Positions 54,657 to 64,000 of a stretch of DNA of 64,000 nt are shown piece after piece. The notes under the pieces were generated by a model. It was not told the DNA's origin. It worked only from the letters and a program-made list of their open reading frames with translations, and made no database searches. Both the position numbers and the translations under genes were made by a program. Each line of letters opens with the position of its first letter. Position 1 is the stretch's first letter. Location of the stretch: contig WEDG01002890.1 of the NCBI GenBank assembly GCA_017591395.1, positions 1 through 64,000 on the forward strand. Direction: 5' to 3'. The stretch comes from Schistocephalus solidus (lineage: Eukaryota > Platyhelminthes > Cestoda > Diphyllobothriidea > Diphyllobothriidae).

Positions 54657-57600
54657 GTCAGTAAGAAAAGGCTCAGTCGCCAGGATACCGAAAAAAGTAT
54701 GTCTATTTTTTGTTAGCTACCTTCTATTCAGCGAAAAAAGGAACAAGTGTACCTCCTCCGAAGGGCCTACGTAACCTTGGCAACACTTGTTATCTAAATT
54801 CTGCACTACAGTGCATTTGTCGTGTTTCTGCTCTCCGTCATCTTCTGAGCTCCTTACTTGAGAAGGAATTCTCCGCCAGCCTAAAGCATTTAAACGACGA
54901 TGTAACTTCTTTCACCCTTGAAACCTTTATTATTTATTTTTAGGGCTCGATAGATTCATTGCAGTTATTTGTTCCATCGCTTCATTCACCACTCACGAGG
55001 GCCTATATTGCTTTTATTGATGATATGCATGAGGGCACGCGGCAGATGATTAGTCCAGCGGTAAGTTTATGCGACATTGTCTTATTTTGACAAAAATATC
55101 TTATCTGTCGTCTATTTAGTTTTATTTGTTATATTAGATTGAAAAATCTGCTCTTCCAATCGCTGATATGTCCTATGGTGCTACTGCTTTTTTAGTTTTA
55201 TTTGTTAAGCATAATTATACTATATGCCACTGTGTGTTATCGTGTTATGTAATTATTCTGTTAGTGTCATTTTGTTCACTTTTTGCCTATTTTAGCCGCT
55301 AAGGGATCTTCTTGTACGCCAGTACCATAGGTTTGAAGGATTTGATCAACAAGACAGTCACGAGGTTCTTCGCTGCCTTCTCGATGGCCTTCGGCAGGAG
55401 GAGGTTAAGCGGTGGCAGAAAGCCGTTCTAACAGCTCTGAAAATCAATCCTAAAGTTCGTTTTACATATTTACCCGTGTCTTTGCTCTGGTTTACTCGAA
55501 GTCATTTAAGGACGGCGTCCTCCTAGCTTGTTATTGTCGTATATGCAGGGCTTTTGAGTTGCAGTTAATTACTAGTCGAACTGAAGTCGAAGTTCAGAAG
55601 TTCAAGGTGCGTTCCCCAAAAGGATTTGTGAGAAACCGAGTTAGACAGTATATATTTAGACTGTCTCTAGTTTATTTGAATAAAGGTACTTAAGGTTTAA
55701 TTTTTGGGTTTTCAACATCTGTTTTTCCTGTGTCCTGCGCCGTGCTGTTTGTTCGAAGGTTTCTTGACCGAAGACTATGTGCTCGCCAATTCCCTTAATT
55801 AACGCATCCCGTGAGTTACCCTTGCGTATGCTTGAACCTCTGACTAATTAAATTTCTGGGTAAGTGTCTCCAGTGACAAGTTTTGAACACGAATATCCAT
55901 CGCTGAGATCAGCCAGACCACAAAAACCTGATGTGTGCAGTCTGTTGCGACAATCTGCGAGCTATTTGCTGTGCACCTAGGAACTTCTTATTCAGTCGCA
56001 TGTTTGATTTCTCTTAAATTACACAGTTTCTGGCTGTCAAATGATTGACTTGATCGGGCCTATCCGCCTTATTAGCATTTTTTGCACCTATGAAATCGAA
56101 ACAACACTAGAGTTCCCGTATGCCGATGGTTCGTGCTCAGTATAAATGCTCATTTCAAAAGCGGAGTTCTAAGAGTTTGCGCATGACCATTGCGTGGACT
56201 CTGCGAATTATGGTAGTTGTGCATACATACACGGAGAGAGCTCTTCTTTCCCGTGCAATACCATTGGAGGCGCTGGGCTGTCGATGTCACCTGATCGACC
56301 ATGTTTTCTGTCACCTGACACTTCCCTAGATATAAACCCCCTGAGGCATTATGTTTTGGCCAGTGCATTTCATCTTTCATTCAAACTGCCTAGCGTCATT
56401 ACTTACCCCGTCCTGAGCCGACTCGTTGTTCAAGGCTTAGCAGGCCCCGTGATAAGGGGCCTTTTCTCGTTCCTCAGCTGATTTTCTCCGGCGTTATTTG
56501 ATGAGATAACGTTGATCACCTAAAACACATTCCACTCAAACCTAACACTTAGGAGAGAAATTAAATGGATGAGTTGCACACGCTAGGCTGACGTTTTATG
56601 TCTCCCAGTTCCCCGCACAGTTGGCCCTGGCTTTCTTGCACTGCAGATGCCCTTCGGTCAAAAGATGAATCAAACTGCCGTATGGTACGTGCTTCTTTGA
56701 CTGCACTGAATCGACACGCGCCCAGGACTGCTGTATGTGTGCGTGATGCATCTTAGACTATGACTTTGACACCTTGTCAGCCACTGCGCCCAATCACGTC
56801 GACATTTCGCCCGTCAGTTTTGACGAGGTCCACCGTGTGCACCGCAACAAGGCGGCGCAGGAACGCTGACTTGCATTTCAATCATTTTTAAGTGGTAGTA
56901 GACCTGCCCTGCGTTTTCTGCATTCTCTCCTCCCTCATCCTCCTGTACCCGATGCCAAGACACAGTCAAGAAGACCGTAGGCGGTATCGGACGCAGGTGG
57001 GTTTTGTGGCGTGAGGCTGCACCTACACGTGCCACCACACCTCCCCATATGCGGCATTTGTTATGGAAGCGCATCCCGAGTAACGCTTGATCATGCCCAA
57101 TCACACTAAACGTTGATTAACAGACTGTCACTCGATTGGTGTAGGAGAGAGGGTGGGATAAGTAAGGCTGACCCCGGATAACTCATCCCTACAGCCAGTC
57201 AACTCATTACTCATTGCAATAATATTGATATGTTTAAATGTCTCACGACACACTAAGATTCGTAGCTTCGGAGGTTGCCAGCTGACGGGATAATTCAGCC
57301 TGTCTCAGTATTTAGAGTCGGACTACAATGCCTCCTTCTTAATATGACCCCACAATCACTTCCGCTCGTGTAAGACGTGAGTACCCTGATGTAAGCCTGC
57401 TGAATGTTATGGAGATTTGATCGTATGTGGCACGTGTAGACGGGTGCCTATGTAAAGAGTGCCGTTAATTCTGCACATGTCCTCGCAAGTCATCAGTGCT
57501 GTGCTTTCATCGTGAGGTACACGTGAAGTACACTTGGATTCAGGGTTTCCAAACTACGTGCCGTCTAGGGAAAATCACCTACCTCTCCTCACTATGAGGA

Positions 57601-60600
57601 AAACTTCGCAGATTTCTCATAGAGGTCTAAAATTTATGTGGACTATGTTCTATACTTTATCAGCCAAATTTAGAAATGTACAGATATGATGGTTTATAAA
57701 TGGACATCTCACTGTCTTAAATAGTTAGAAACTTCAAAACCAAAGGGCTGCCCTTTCTCTAAATATATCATTTAAAAAGGACTACTTTGATATCAAATGA
57801 GTACAAGAAAAAAATATTTCTGTGTACGTTTTCCATTAAATCTATTTGAATTTATAAGGGCATCAAAAGTAAGTGATAAAGATTCATCCTGCGTAAGAAA
57901 TCGTTTTTGCAGGTGACGGGAAGAAAGCTAGTTGTCGTGGGATTAGGCTGTAATGTTTTTTGAATCGAAAATGCATTTGAGAATTTTGGTTTAGACTTCC
58001 ATGATATAGCACATCTATTCTGATTACAGGGACGGAGTGGGCGTTCCTTTTTTCCTGATGTCTTGAATCTCGCACCCGAACAAACGTTCATGTAACAAAT
58101 AGTACATAGTGAGGGCATGGAAATGGAAATTTATGGTATATTAGAAGTTAGAAACCAAGTCCTGTTGGCCAGTGAACATTTCCATCCTTAAAGGTGTTCA
58201 TGGCCCAGTCTAGAATCGTCGCATTCTGTCTCAGAGCGACCTGTAAGACATTTAAACATTTGTCGCTCGCGCGGTTATAGCTAAAGCCCAGTGTATGCAA
58301 AGTGGCATGCGCGAGGCTATTTCGATCCTATAACCAGGGCATATCGATGGAATTCATCTCATATGGCATTGCATATTCCCACTTTTGACAGAGCGTGAGT
58401 CCGTCAGTCAGTCATTTTTAGCAGTCCTGGTTGATTAGTTTTCAGACTGGGTGCCATTTTATATTACTGTAAATAGCTAAAATTTACGTACTTCTTGGTC
58501 CAGCGCACCTTACTTTCTTCAACTTTACGCTCCAAAGACAATTTCGCTAATTTTCTGTCCTCTTCCAAAAATCCGGCTCAATCTGTAGAGCATATAAGGA
58601 ATGGCAATTTATTCGCAAGAATTTGGTCCGGATGGTTTTCAGCTTAACCTGCATGCGCCGAAAAAGAATCCGAGTCCCAGTTATTGGAAAAAAAGGTCTG
58701 CAAAGCCTCCTAAGTTACAGGGACAGGAATTACGGTGAACCATTCCGCTCATGCGAAACACTCTGCTCTCACAATTAAGAAAACTGCGTTACAGAAGTCC
58801 CATATGGAACAACGTGGGCCGTAACTTCTTTTCGTTATGAAATTTCTTTTTAAGGAGAGAAGTTAGGAAACAAAACTTAAACAGATTTAAATAATTCAAT
58901 TGACCCCATTTCGAAAACCTCGTCGGCCTCGGTGGGATTCGAACCCAACGGGAAGGCTTTAGTACAGCCAACGCGCCAGCCAATTGTACTGCGAGGCCTC
59001 TACCGGGACCCGCGAGTTTAATCACACTTGGGTCAAGTTACCCCCCCCCCCCTCCCAGCCTACTGCAACGTATAAAATCAACCAATTTTCATACAACAAG
59101 CTGAGTGCCCAAGCAGGATTTTCTAAGCAACCAACCTAGAATCCATCAGATGACTACCAGGCACAATTAATTTGTAGAGGATTTTGACAGATTTGAATAA
59201 TTCAATTGACCCCATTTTGAAAACCTCGTTGGCCTCGGTGGGATTCGAACCCAGGACAGCAACGGGAAGGCTTAAGTACAGCCAACGTGCCAGCCAGGTG
59301 TGCTGCGAGGCCCCTACCGGGAACCGCGAGTTTAATCACACTTGCTTCAAGTTACCCGCCCAGCCTATTGCAACGTATGGAATCCACTAAAGCTGATACA
59401 GTCAATTGTCTGCCCAAGCAAGCTTTCCTAAGCGATCAGTCTAAAATCCACAAAATGACTGCCAGGCACAATTACTTAATTGGTGATCTTTGCAGATTTG
59501 AATAATCCAATTGTTGAAAACTCGCCAATCTCCCCTATTAAAAGGTAAACAGTCACAGAGGGGTTTAGTCAACTGTTGCTGTCGCACACAGGTGCTTGGG
59601 TGACTCGTTAAATACTCGTGCGTTCACGAAACATCTCTAAGGAGTGGAAGACAGTTCAAGCCAATCGACCAAAACACCCGAGTAATAATGCATGTCCAGT
59701 TAAAGGGCAATATACCAAAAAGTTGCAGATAACTTTGTGTTCGTTACCCTTTGTTTTTCTTATCTGCGACGCTGACGCCGTTTCAGTTAAACTTAGGTGG
59801 CATTAGAGGAACCGTTTCCATCCGATTGCCGAGGTGTTTCGTCGTATTCTTGACGGAGCGTGAGCCTGTCGGTTAATGTCGCAACATATTCTGTTCGACA
59901 ATTTTCTCTGGTACTGGGCCATAGACAGCTCATGAAACCCGTGATCTTGAACCGCGGAAGTGTGCTCTAGTAACGACAGCCTTCTTTTTTATGCAGGAAG
60001 CTGCTCAAGTCGTAAATAATCATCTCAGTCATACGAAAACAAAATTCTCTTCGAGAGGAATTACACGATGTCTTCCTTCAAACGTGTGTGTGCACGCCCT
60101 GGTTTCTCAGAAAACGGTCTTGATTATTTTTTTCACTAGCAGCGTTTGGAGTTCGTTTATGTATAGCTCCGATGGAGACTCGTTAAAACGGCCTATAGAC
60201 GGAAGAAGATTGTTTTGAGGTCCGAGTGCGCCTACAAAATGCTGCTCAGAAATTTCTTCCTATGCCATTCGGGTACTAGCTGTCAGCCCGCCATACTCAA
60301 CCCCAGGTTTGAAGGGTGTGGAATTCGCACTCAGGATCTTTGGGGCATATAATGTTCGATGTACAGTATTCTAATATTTAACCACGAACACGTCAACCTG
60401 TCGATTGCGTTCACTGATCGCGCCACTTAGAATGCTCACCCCCTTGCGCTTTGAGCTCAATCTAGAGCCCTCGCAGGCAGTCGCCTAACGAACCGCGTAG
60501 CATGCTCCTTAACCCGTTCAGTGAAAGCCCCGCTTGCTTTATAAATTTTTCTGATCTTGGCCGACGGGACAACGAGCCGTCGCCCGTCCCAAGTCTTTAA

Positions 60601-60983
60601 GACTTCGGGTTTGGTATGGCTGGCTGCTGATAACTATTAAGCCAGAAATGGTCATTCCAGTCTCGATGATCTTTTCGGTGCTCCTTCTCAACATATACAT
60701 CCAACCTCTCACTCTCTCAAGTGTGCATTCGCTTCCTTTTAGGATGCCGATGAGAAGGCTAAGGCGAAAGTCAAGGCTTGGGGCCGGTCACTCAACCTCT
60801 GCACTGCAGTCGATCGCATCTTTGGCGGAGTCCTCCTCACCTCCCTCACATGTTGCGAATGTAACACTGTGCTTTCTAACTTTGAAATTTTCCTCGATCT
60901 CTCGTTGCCTATTGTCGAGGAGTCTACGCGCAATCCTCCACTGCATGCGTCATCATTATCAGGTCCAAAACGAGACCAATCCG
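54554..60983 (+). CDS. USP16/USP45: Ubiquitin-specific protease, USP16/USP45 type, partial (six exons)
   Basis: A cysteine deubiquitinase that removes ubiquitin from substrates (histone H2A for vertebrate USP16). Six plus-strand exons join in phase: 54,554-54,656; 54,717-54,901; 54,944-55,060; 55,296-55,454; 55,565-55,606; 60,743-60,983. Together they give a KDIFELLQPLDFQRLPVPKY lead-in, the Cys box GLRNLGNTCYLNSALQC (catalytic Cys at 54,788-54,790), FIDDMHEGTRQM, the QQD box GFDQQDSHEVLRCLLDGLR, and VDRIFGGVLLTSLTCCECN then FEIFLDLSLPIVEE, which holds one CxxC half of the zinc ribbon. USP16/45 assignment rests on the RFEGFDQQDSHE and VDRIFGG...EC blocks and the charged segment after LDLSLP. 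The N-terminal zf-UBP, the second zinc-ribbon half and the His box are not found in the window. Introns range from 42 nt to 5.1 kb; the largest is full of repeats. Confidence 0.9.
54717..54901 (+). CDS. USP16/USP45: USP exon b, catalytic Cys box
   Basis: Acceptor TTTTTTGTTAG; reads ATFYSAKKGTSVPPPKG then the Cys box and LSSLLEKEFSASLKHLNDD; donor GTAACT. The preceding intron is 60 nt, the following one 42 nt (54,902-54,943). The open frame continues by chance into the 42-nt intron. Confidence 0.9.
54944..55060 (+). CDS. USP16/USP45: USP exon c
   Basis: 39 codons, phase 0 at both ends: GSIDSLQLFVPSLHSPLTRA, YIAFIDDMHEGTRQMISPA. Acceptor TATTTTTAG, donor GTAAGT. Confidence 0.9.
55296..55454 (+). 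CDS. USP16/USP45: USP exon d, QQD box
   Basis: 53 codons, PLRDLLVRQYHRFEGF then DQQDSHEVLRCLLDGLRQEE, KRWQKAVLTALKINPK. Acceptor GCCTATTTTAG; donor GTTCGT is weak, but ending here gives an in-phase join to the next exon. Confidence 0.85.
55565..55606 (+). CDS. USP16/USP45: USP micro-exon e (14 codons)
   Basis: TTGCAG|TTAATT...TTCAAG|GTGCGT encodes LITSRTEVEVQKFK, phase 0 at both ends. It fits between the ALKINPK and DADEKAKAKVKAW segments, where USP16/45 proteins have a charged helical stretch. Small size makes this the least certain exon. Confidence 0.55.
56800..57320 (+). repeat. Family-4 repeat in the USP intron
   Basis: GTCAGTTTTGACGAGGTCCA, CCGTGTGCACCGCAACAAGG, CAGTCAAGAAGACCGTAGGC are in family order. 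57,265-57,320 (GGAGGTTGCCAGCTGACGGG) is the family-4 end in inverted orientation. Confidence 0.65.
58885..59184 (-). repeat. SINE-2 tandem unit 1
   Basis: The tRNA-like core on the minus strand is at 58,925-58,998 (GGCCTCGCAGTACAATTGGC ... GTTCGAATCCCACCGAGGCC), with anticodon arm GGCT-GTACTAA-AGCC perfectly paired. The body to the right matches 34.4 kb. The C run at 59,041 is inside the unit. Confidence 0.8.
59185..59500 (-). repeat. SINE-2 tandem unit 2
   Basis: The tRNA-like core at 59,232-59,312 (minus) has a longer extra arm (TTCCCGTTGCTGTCC), class II-like. The start of the core is 307 bp from that of unit 1, and both units share GATTTGAATAATTCAATTGA before the core. Confidence 0.82.
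60300..60705 (+). repeat. SINE-1 remnants, two pieces
   Basis: 60,430-60,480 resembles the SINE-1 tail (minus). 60,610-60,665 (GGTATGGCTGGCTGCTGATA, AAGCCAGAAATGGTCATTCC) is the hammerhead-like segment (plus) with CTGATGA lost. The second piece ends about 80 bp before the exon f acceptor. Confidence 0.6.
60743..60983 (+). CDS. USP16/USP45: USP exon f, zinc-ribbon start
   Basis: Acceptor CGCTTCCTTTTAG, then DADEKAKAKVKAWGRSLNLC, TAVDRIFGGVLLTSLTCCEC, NTVLSNFEIFLDLSLPIVEE and a diverged Ser-rich end; donor GTACGTGAG. It belongs to a different frame from the longer 122-codon plus-strand ORF over the same bases, which is a shadow. Confidence 0.92.
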
Positions 60984-60999
60984 GTACGTGAGACATATG

Positions 61000-61215
61000 T
61001 TAGGTTAATGTTTTAGCTCAGGCCAGTCACTTCACTTTCTCTCATCGTTTGTTACCTTTTCTCAAACTTTCCACTGGTTCACGATGGGTGGAGAGCGAGT
61101 TGGAACCCAGTCCTATTGAGCACTTACTTCTCTCGTGGGACCCACCTGACCGACTGAACCTCGCTAAAAGTCGCGGTTTGGAAGGTTGCCAACTGACAGG
61201 ATGGCGTAGTTCTTC
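61000..61215 (-). repeat. Possible family-4 end
   Basis: GCGGTTTGGAAGGTTGCCAA then CTGACAGGATGG matches the reverse complement of the family-4 end (TCAGTTCGCAGCCTTCCAAG). The remainder is diverged. Confidence 0.4.
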
Positions 61216-62060
61216 CTTTGGAATGATTGCCGGACTGTAATAGCTGCTTACTACGCCCTTTATGGCCCCCATATGCGATCGGAGTCCCCCTTTACCAAAG
61301 ATCATTCCAGGTAGAAATAAGAACCAGCTCGTGTTTAGTACGCATACACTGAACTGTATGTTCTTCAGTCACTGAACGTGCCCATAAAGAATTGTCTTGC
61401 TTCTGTCTTCTCCTGGAAAAACGGTAGCTTTAGGAATAGTGTGCTTCGTCATGAAAATATTCATGTGTAAGTCATCACTGCGTTCTCGGTCCACCGGTTG
61501 GCCTCGCTGTTTGTGGTGGCCGAACTGTTGTTGCACGCTCATCTGTCCCTATCGAAAGGGATTAAGACTGTCCCCTAGGGCGCCCATTTATAACTTTTGT
61601 GAGGGATTCCTTTTATGTTATGGCGGACTTCCGCAGCATCTACCTCACCCTCACTTCAAACATTTATCATGTTCAAATCGTCGGACTGATCGTCACGACT
61701 GAGTTTTGGCGCAGTTACAGTGGTCTGCAAAGCTAACTATACCGTATGCGTTTTGCAACACACAACCTAGTCGCTCACTGCACCTTTGGCCCACTTTACT
61801 GGTCGAAGAGGGTCTGGGATCTCACAGAAATCAGTATATTGTAAGGGCCACATTATGAGGGAACCCTTGTAGCCTTAATCTTGTCCCCATCTTAGGACGA
61901 CCGTTCTAATCATGACTGTTCATATGAATATGCGTTTCACAGTCTACGGTGGAGCAAATAGGCCCCGTACTCCGGCTGAAATCATTTCACTTCCTCTTCC
62001 CTCTCCTCTCAGCCCGATGTCCGAATTAAGCCTACCAGAGATAGCATTGGGTGGCCTGTC
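61216..62060. other. USP intron or downstream sequence, unassigned
   Basis: No further USP exon (second CxxC, His box) could be found. Plus ORF 61397-61702 is unsupported. Confidence 0.3.
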
Positions 62061-62069
62061 ATAAAAGTT

Positions 62070-62280
62070 CGTCTACCGTGAGCCGCACTCGTAACTATGC
62101 ACACTGACGATGCCTCGAAACACGCGTCTCTGTACTTTTAGCTAGTACCTGTGCTAGCAGTATGGTAAATAATTACGTCTTTTTATTGCTGGAATGCTAA
62201 TTGGCAGCTTGTGATTAGTACGCGGTTAACCCGCAGTTGCTGATGGATATCAGCTCAAATTTCGGACCGAGCCTATTCCG
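62070..62280 (+). repeat. HHR-repeat remnant with shortened stem II
   Basis: CACACTGACGATGCCTCGAA followed by ACACGCGTCTCTGTACTTTT and AGCTAGTACCTG keeps CTGACGA, GAAA and a GTC, but the large stem II is deleted down to TGCCTC. Confidence 0.55.
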
Positions 62281-62399
62281 AAGGATTTACTCCAAGTTCG
62301 CACATTAATTTCCTTGGAAATTAAGCAAGGCAGAATGTCTCGACCGTTATTATCAGCGTTGGCACACTTTGTCGCAGGCCTCTTGCCTGTGGGCAATTG

Positions 62400-63050
62400 A
62401 TGCTATATTTTATGCTTGTTTTTGCACACGTGACTGTATAAGCCTACTTGCTGTCCCTTTTGGCGGAAAACCATTGCTGCGCCTGTTGCGGCAAATTGAA
62501 TGTACGCGAAACCGGTGCTGTATGAGGGCTGGCACTCTGTTTATGATAAACGGTGCAGCATTATAATTGGTAGAAGGAAACAAAGTGCGTATATGCGGGT
62601 CTCGCAGCGGCTTAATCCGCTGTGTCTTCACATTGGAGGCACACAAACACCACACTAGTAGGCGGCTGGGTAGGTGTGGTTTGGTCGACGGTGGAAGTAG
62701 TTCCGTTCTCGCAGCGAGTGGTCGGGGCGCTAACAGGAAGGATTGCAGATTTTCGCGCGTCCTAATGACCTCACCGGCTTTGCAATTGGTCGAGCAGAGG
62801 GAACCGGAGTCAAACGCACGACCCTGGTGTTGCTGGGGGAGTGGTATATTTTCAGCCTCGGTAGTGTTTACTGGTTCATGTTTTTGTGTGGTGTTCTGTT
62901 GACGCAAGGCAGTAAATGCGAGGGCTTTCGACAAGGCTGCTACACCCAGGGTGCGGGGGTGTTGGACTGGGCACACAAAGCCCGATATCGCCCTGCGACA
63001 CGGTAACCTGCTTGCCGCCGCTGTATTGGGTTTTTGTTTTGGAGGATAGG
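62400..63050. other. Unassigned; long overlapping ORFs on both strands
   Basis: A 218-codon minus ORF (62,410-63,066) and a 111-codon plus ORF (62,567-62,902) overlap in GC-richer DNA. Neither has a recognised motif. The minus frame is rich in Pro, Arg, Ser and Thr and may be an open-by-composition shadow. The plus strand has GGTTCATG and tRNA-like words but no complete tRNA fold. Confidence 0.25.
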
Positions 63051-63132
63051 ACCTTGAGTGAACCATCCGAGCGGCTGTTGGAGACTCACCTGTGCCCTAA
63101 ACTCACCCCCTTCCCCCACCTCCGAAAAAATC

Positions 63133-63318
63133 ATGAACAAATGTCTGCTTCAAGTATTACCATCCATACTACCGCGTATGTGGCAATTAACGCTCTCTGA
63201 AGCCCTATTCTATTGGTGCGAGCAAATATTGTGCAAGCCGGACTACTCAATCCAGAACACATTCTTGGCATTGGACGCTGGAATATGCGAGCGTTTCTGT
63301 ACCCTGGTACTACCCAAG
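63133..63318 (+). CDS. Candidate exon, unidentified gene
   Basis: The frame reads NKCLLQVLPSILPRMWQLTL, SEALFYWCEQILCKPDYSIQ, NTFLALDAGICERFCTLVLP then K before GTCTGA. The composition (amphipathic Leu/Cys/Trp helices) looks like real protein. The 5' boundary is not certain and the donor is weak. Confidence 0.35.
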
Positions 63319-63406
63319 GTCTGATAGCGCGCAGTCTTCATCGGTATAAATGACTAACAAGATCAATCTAGGCATTCATTGTGCTTTTCATTGAGGACCC
63401 TTTCAG

Positions 63407-63508
63407 AACGGTTGGTTGAGGTCCTCCAGTTCTGCATGAATGCTCCTCCCCACCCCACCCTAGCCTCGAAGACGGTTGCTCCCCTGTTGGGGGCAGTTCC
63501 TAATGTCT
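63407..63508 (+). CDS. Candidate exon, unidentified gene
   Basis: Between acceptor CCCTTTCAG and donor GTGAGT the open frame reads RLVEVLQFCMNAPPHPTLAS then KTVAPLLGAVPNV. Its phase does not fit directly with the exon candidate to the left, so one boundary is wrong or they are not adjacent. Confidence 0.35.
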
Positions 63509-63805
63509 GTGAGTCCCGCTTAAGACTTTCCTCGTTGAACTCCAGGCATTTGAGTGATACTTTCCGGGTCTCCTATCATCGCCGCTCCTGTTTATATTAC
63601 CTAAGGGTTCCTGGACCGATCTCACCATGGGTGAGTTGATTATGCAAACCTTTCCGAGCCGTCTTCACGGCCTGCCCTCCATTGAATCTGAATCTGATGG
63701 GATACAGATACTGAGCGTAGCAGTTATTTCTGCGATTTGGGATTGTGCTTTCGTAGGTTTAGCCTATTTTTTTCGTTGTTTTTGTTTTGCATCCGGAATG
63801 CAAAG

Positions 63806-63920
63806 CTCCATACTTCGCTGCACTTCTACGTCGCTATTCAGTAGTGTCACGTTTGGTTCGACAGACGAGATTCAACGATTGCGTTTGATTTCATGCATTA
63901 TCAATATCGTTGACCTTTTG
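63806..63920 (+). CDS. Candidate exon, unidentified gene
   Basis: Between GCAAAG and GTACGC the frame reads SILRCTSTSLFSSVTFGSTD then EIQRLRLISCIINIVDLL. It may belong with the two candidates to the left as part of a helical-repeat protein, which is speculative. The window ends shortly after. Confidence 0.32.
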
Positions 63921-64000
63921 GTACGCGCTCATTTGTGAGGTTGCAGTTTATTACTTCCAGTTCAAATATGCCACCACTGACTTGTAAGCTCGGTATATGC

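Larger units (their letters stand above)
55607..60742 (+). other. USP16/USP45: 5.1-kb USP intron loaded with repeats
   Basis: Holds a family-4 copy (56.8-57.3 kb), two tandem SINE-2 units (58.89-59.50 kb), a C homopolymer (59,041-59,054) and a decayed SINE-1 (60.3-60.7 kb). Remaining stretches (55.6-56.8, 57.4-58.8, 59.5-60.2 kb) show no recognised feature. ORFs inside are unsupported. Confidence 0.75.

Noticed and set aside
60648..61016. 122-codon plus ORF over USP exon f
   Set aside because: The conserved USP peptide is in another frame; this ORF is a shadow that also starts inside the SINE-1 remnant.
62410..63066. 218-codon minus-strand ORF
   Set aside because: No domain, no splice context, overlapping plus-strand ORFs of similar length, composition explained by local base content.

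Overview
The window is eukaryotic. The supported coding sequence is split into exons with GT..AG junctions, several introns are very short (30, 34, 42 and 60 nt), and most of the 64 kb is interspersed repeat. The repeat content (Penelope-like elements, an RTE-like retroposon with C-terminal C2H2 fingers, CR1-like and jockey-like non-LTR elements, tRNA-related SINEs, long TA microsatellites) suggests a parasitic flatworm, most likely a diphyllobothriidean tapeworm of the Schistocephalus/Spirometra kind. That placement is inference from recognised families, not from a search.

Layout. 0-9 kb: TA microsatellites, SINE-1 and a hammerhead-bearing repeat, plus a probable minus-strand host exon pair at 3.12-4.15 kb. 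9-18 kb: a G-rich minisatellite, a decayed Penelope-like element, degenerate TTAGGG-like tracts, a duplicated segment and the 5' half of a CR1-like element. 18-21 kb: a Penelope-like element between inverted repeats and TA tracts, then a CR1-like tail. 21.9-24 kb: tandem SINE-1 (309-bp period) and tandem family-4 repeats. 24-28 kb: a near-complete but frameshifted RTE-like element on the minus strand. 28-41.5 kb: mostly unassigned sequence with scattered SINEs, repeats and Penelope fragments. 41.3-50 kb: nested CR1-like pieces and a 5'-truncated jockey-like element. 52.2-53.7 kb: a transposase remnant of a DNA transposon beside a small multi-exon gene with a DUF4806-like tail. 54.55-60.98 kb: the only confidently identified host gene, a ubiquitin-specific protease of the USP16/USP45 type on the plus strand, with six exons; its 5' and 3' ends are not identified here. 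62-64 kb: candidate exons of an unidentified gene.

The most interesting signal is RNA-level. Two unrelated repeat families carry hammerhead-ribozyme architecture with the same minimal stem III (2 bp, 4-nt loop). One family (best copies at 6071-6142 and 18128-18199) keeps every conserved core position and a GUC cleavage site in both copies. The other, the tRNA-related SINE-1, keeps the CUGAUGA and GAAA boxes and a 6-bp stem I that covaries between copies, but has an A.C mismatch at the base of stem II. SINE-1 also occurs as a head-to-tail array, which fits the dimeric mode of action known for hammerheads with short stem III.

Repeat names used here (SINE-1, SINE-2, HHR-repeat, family 4, PLE-A to PLE-D) are local labels.
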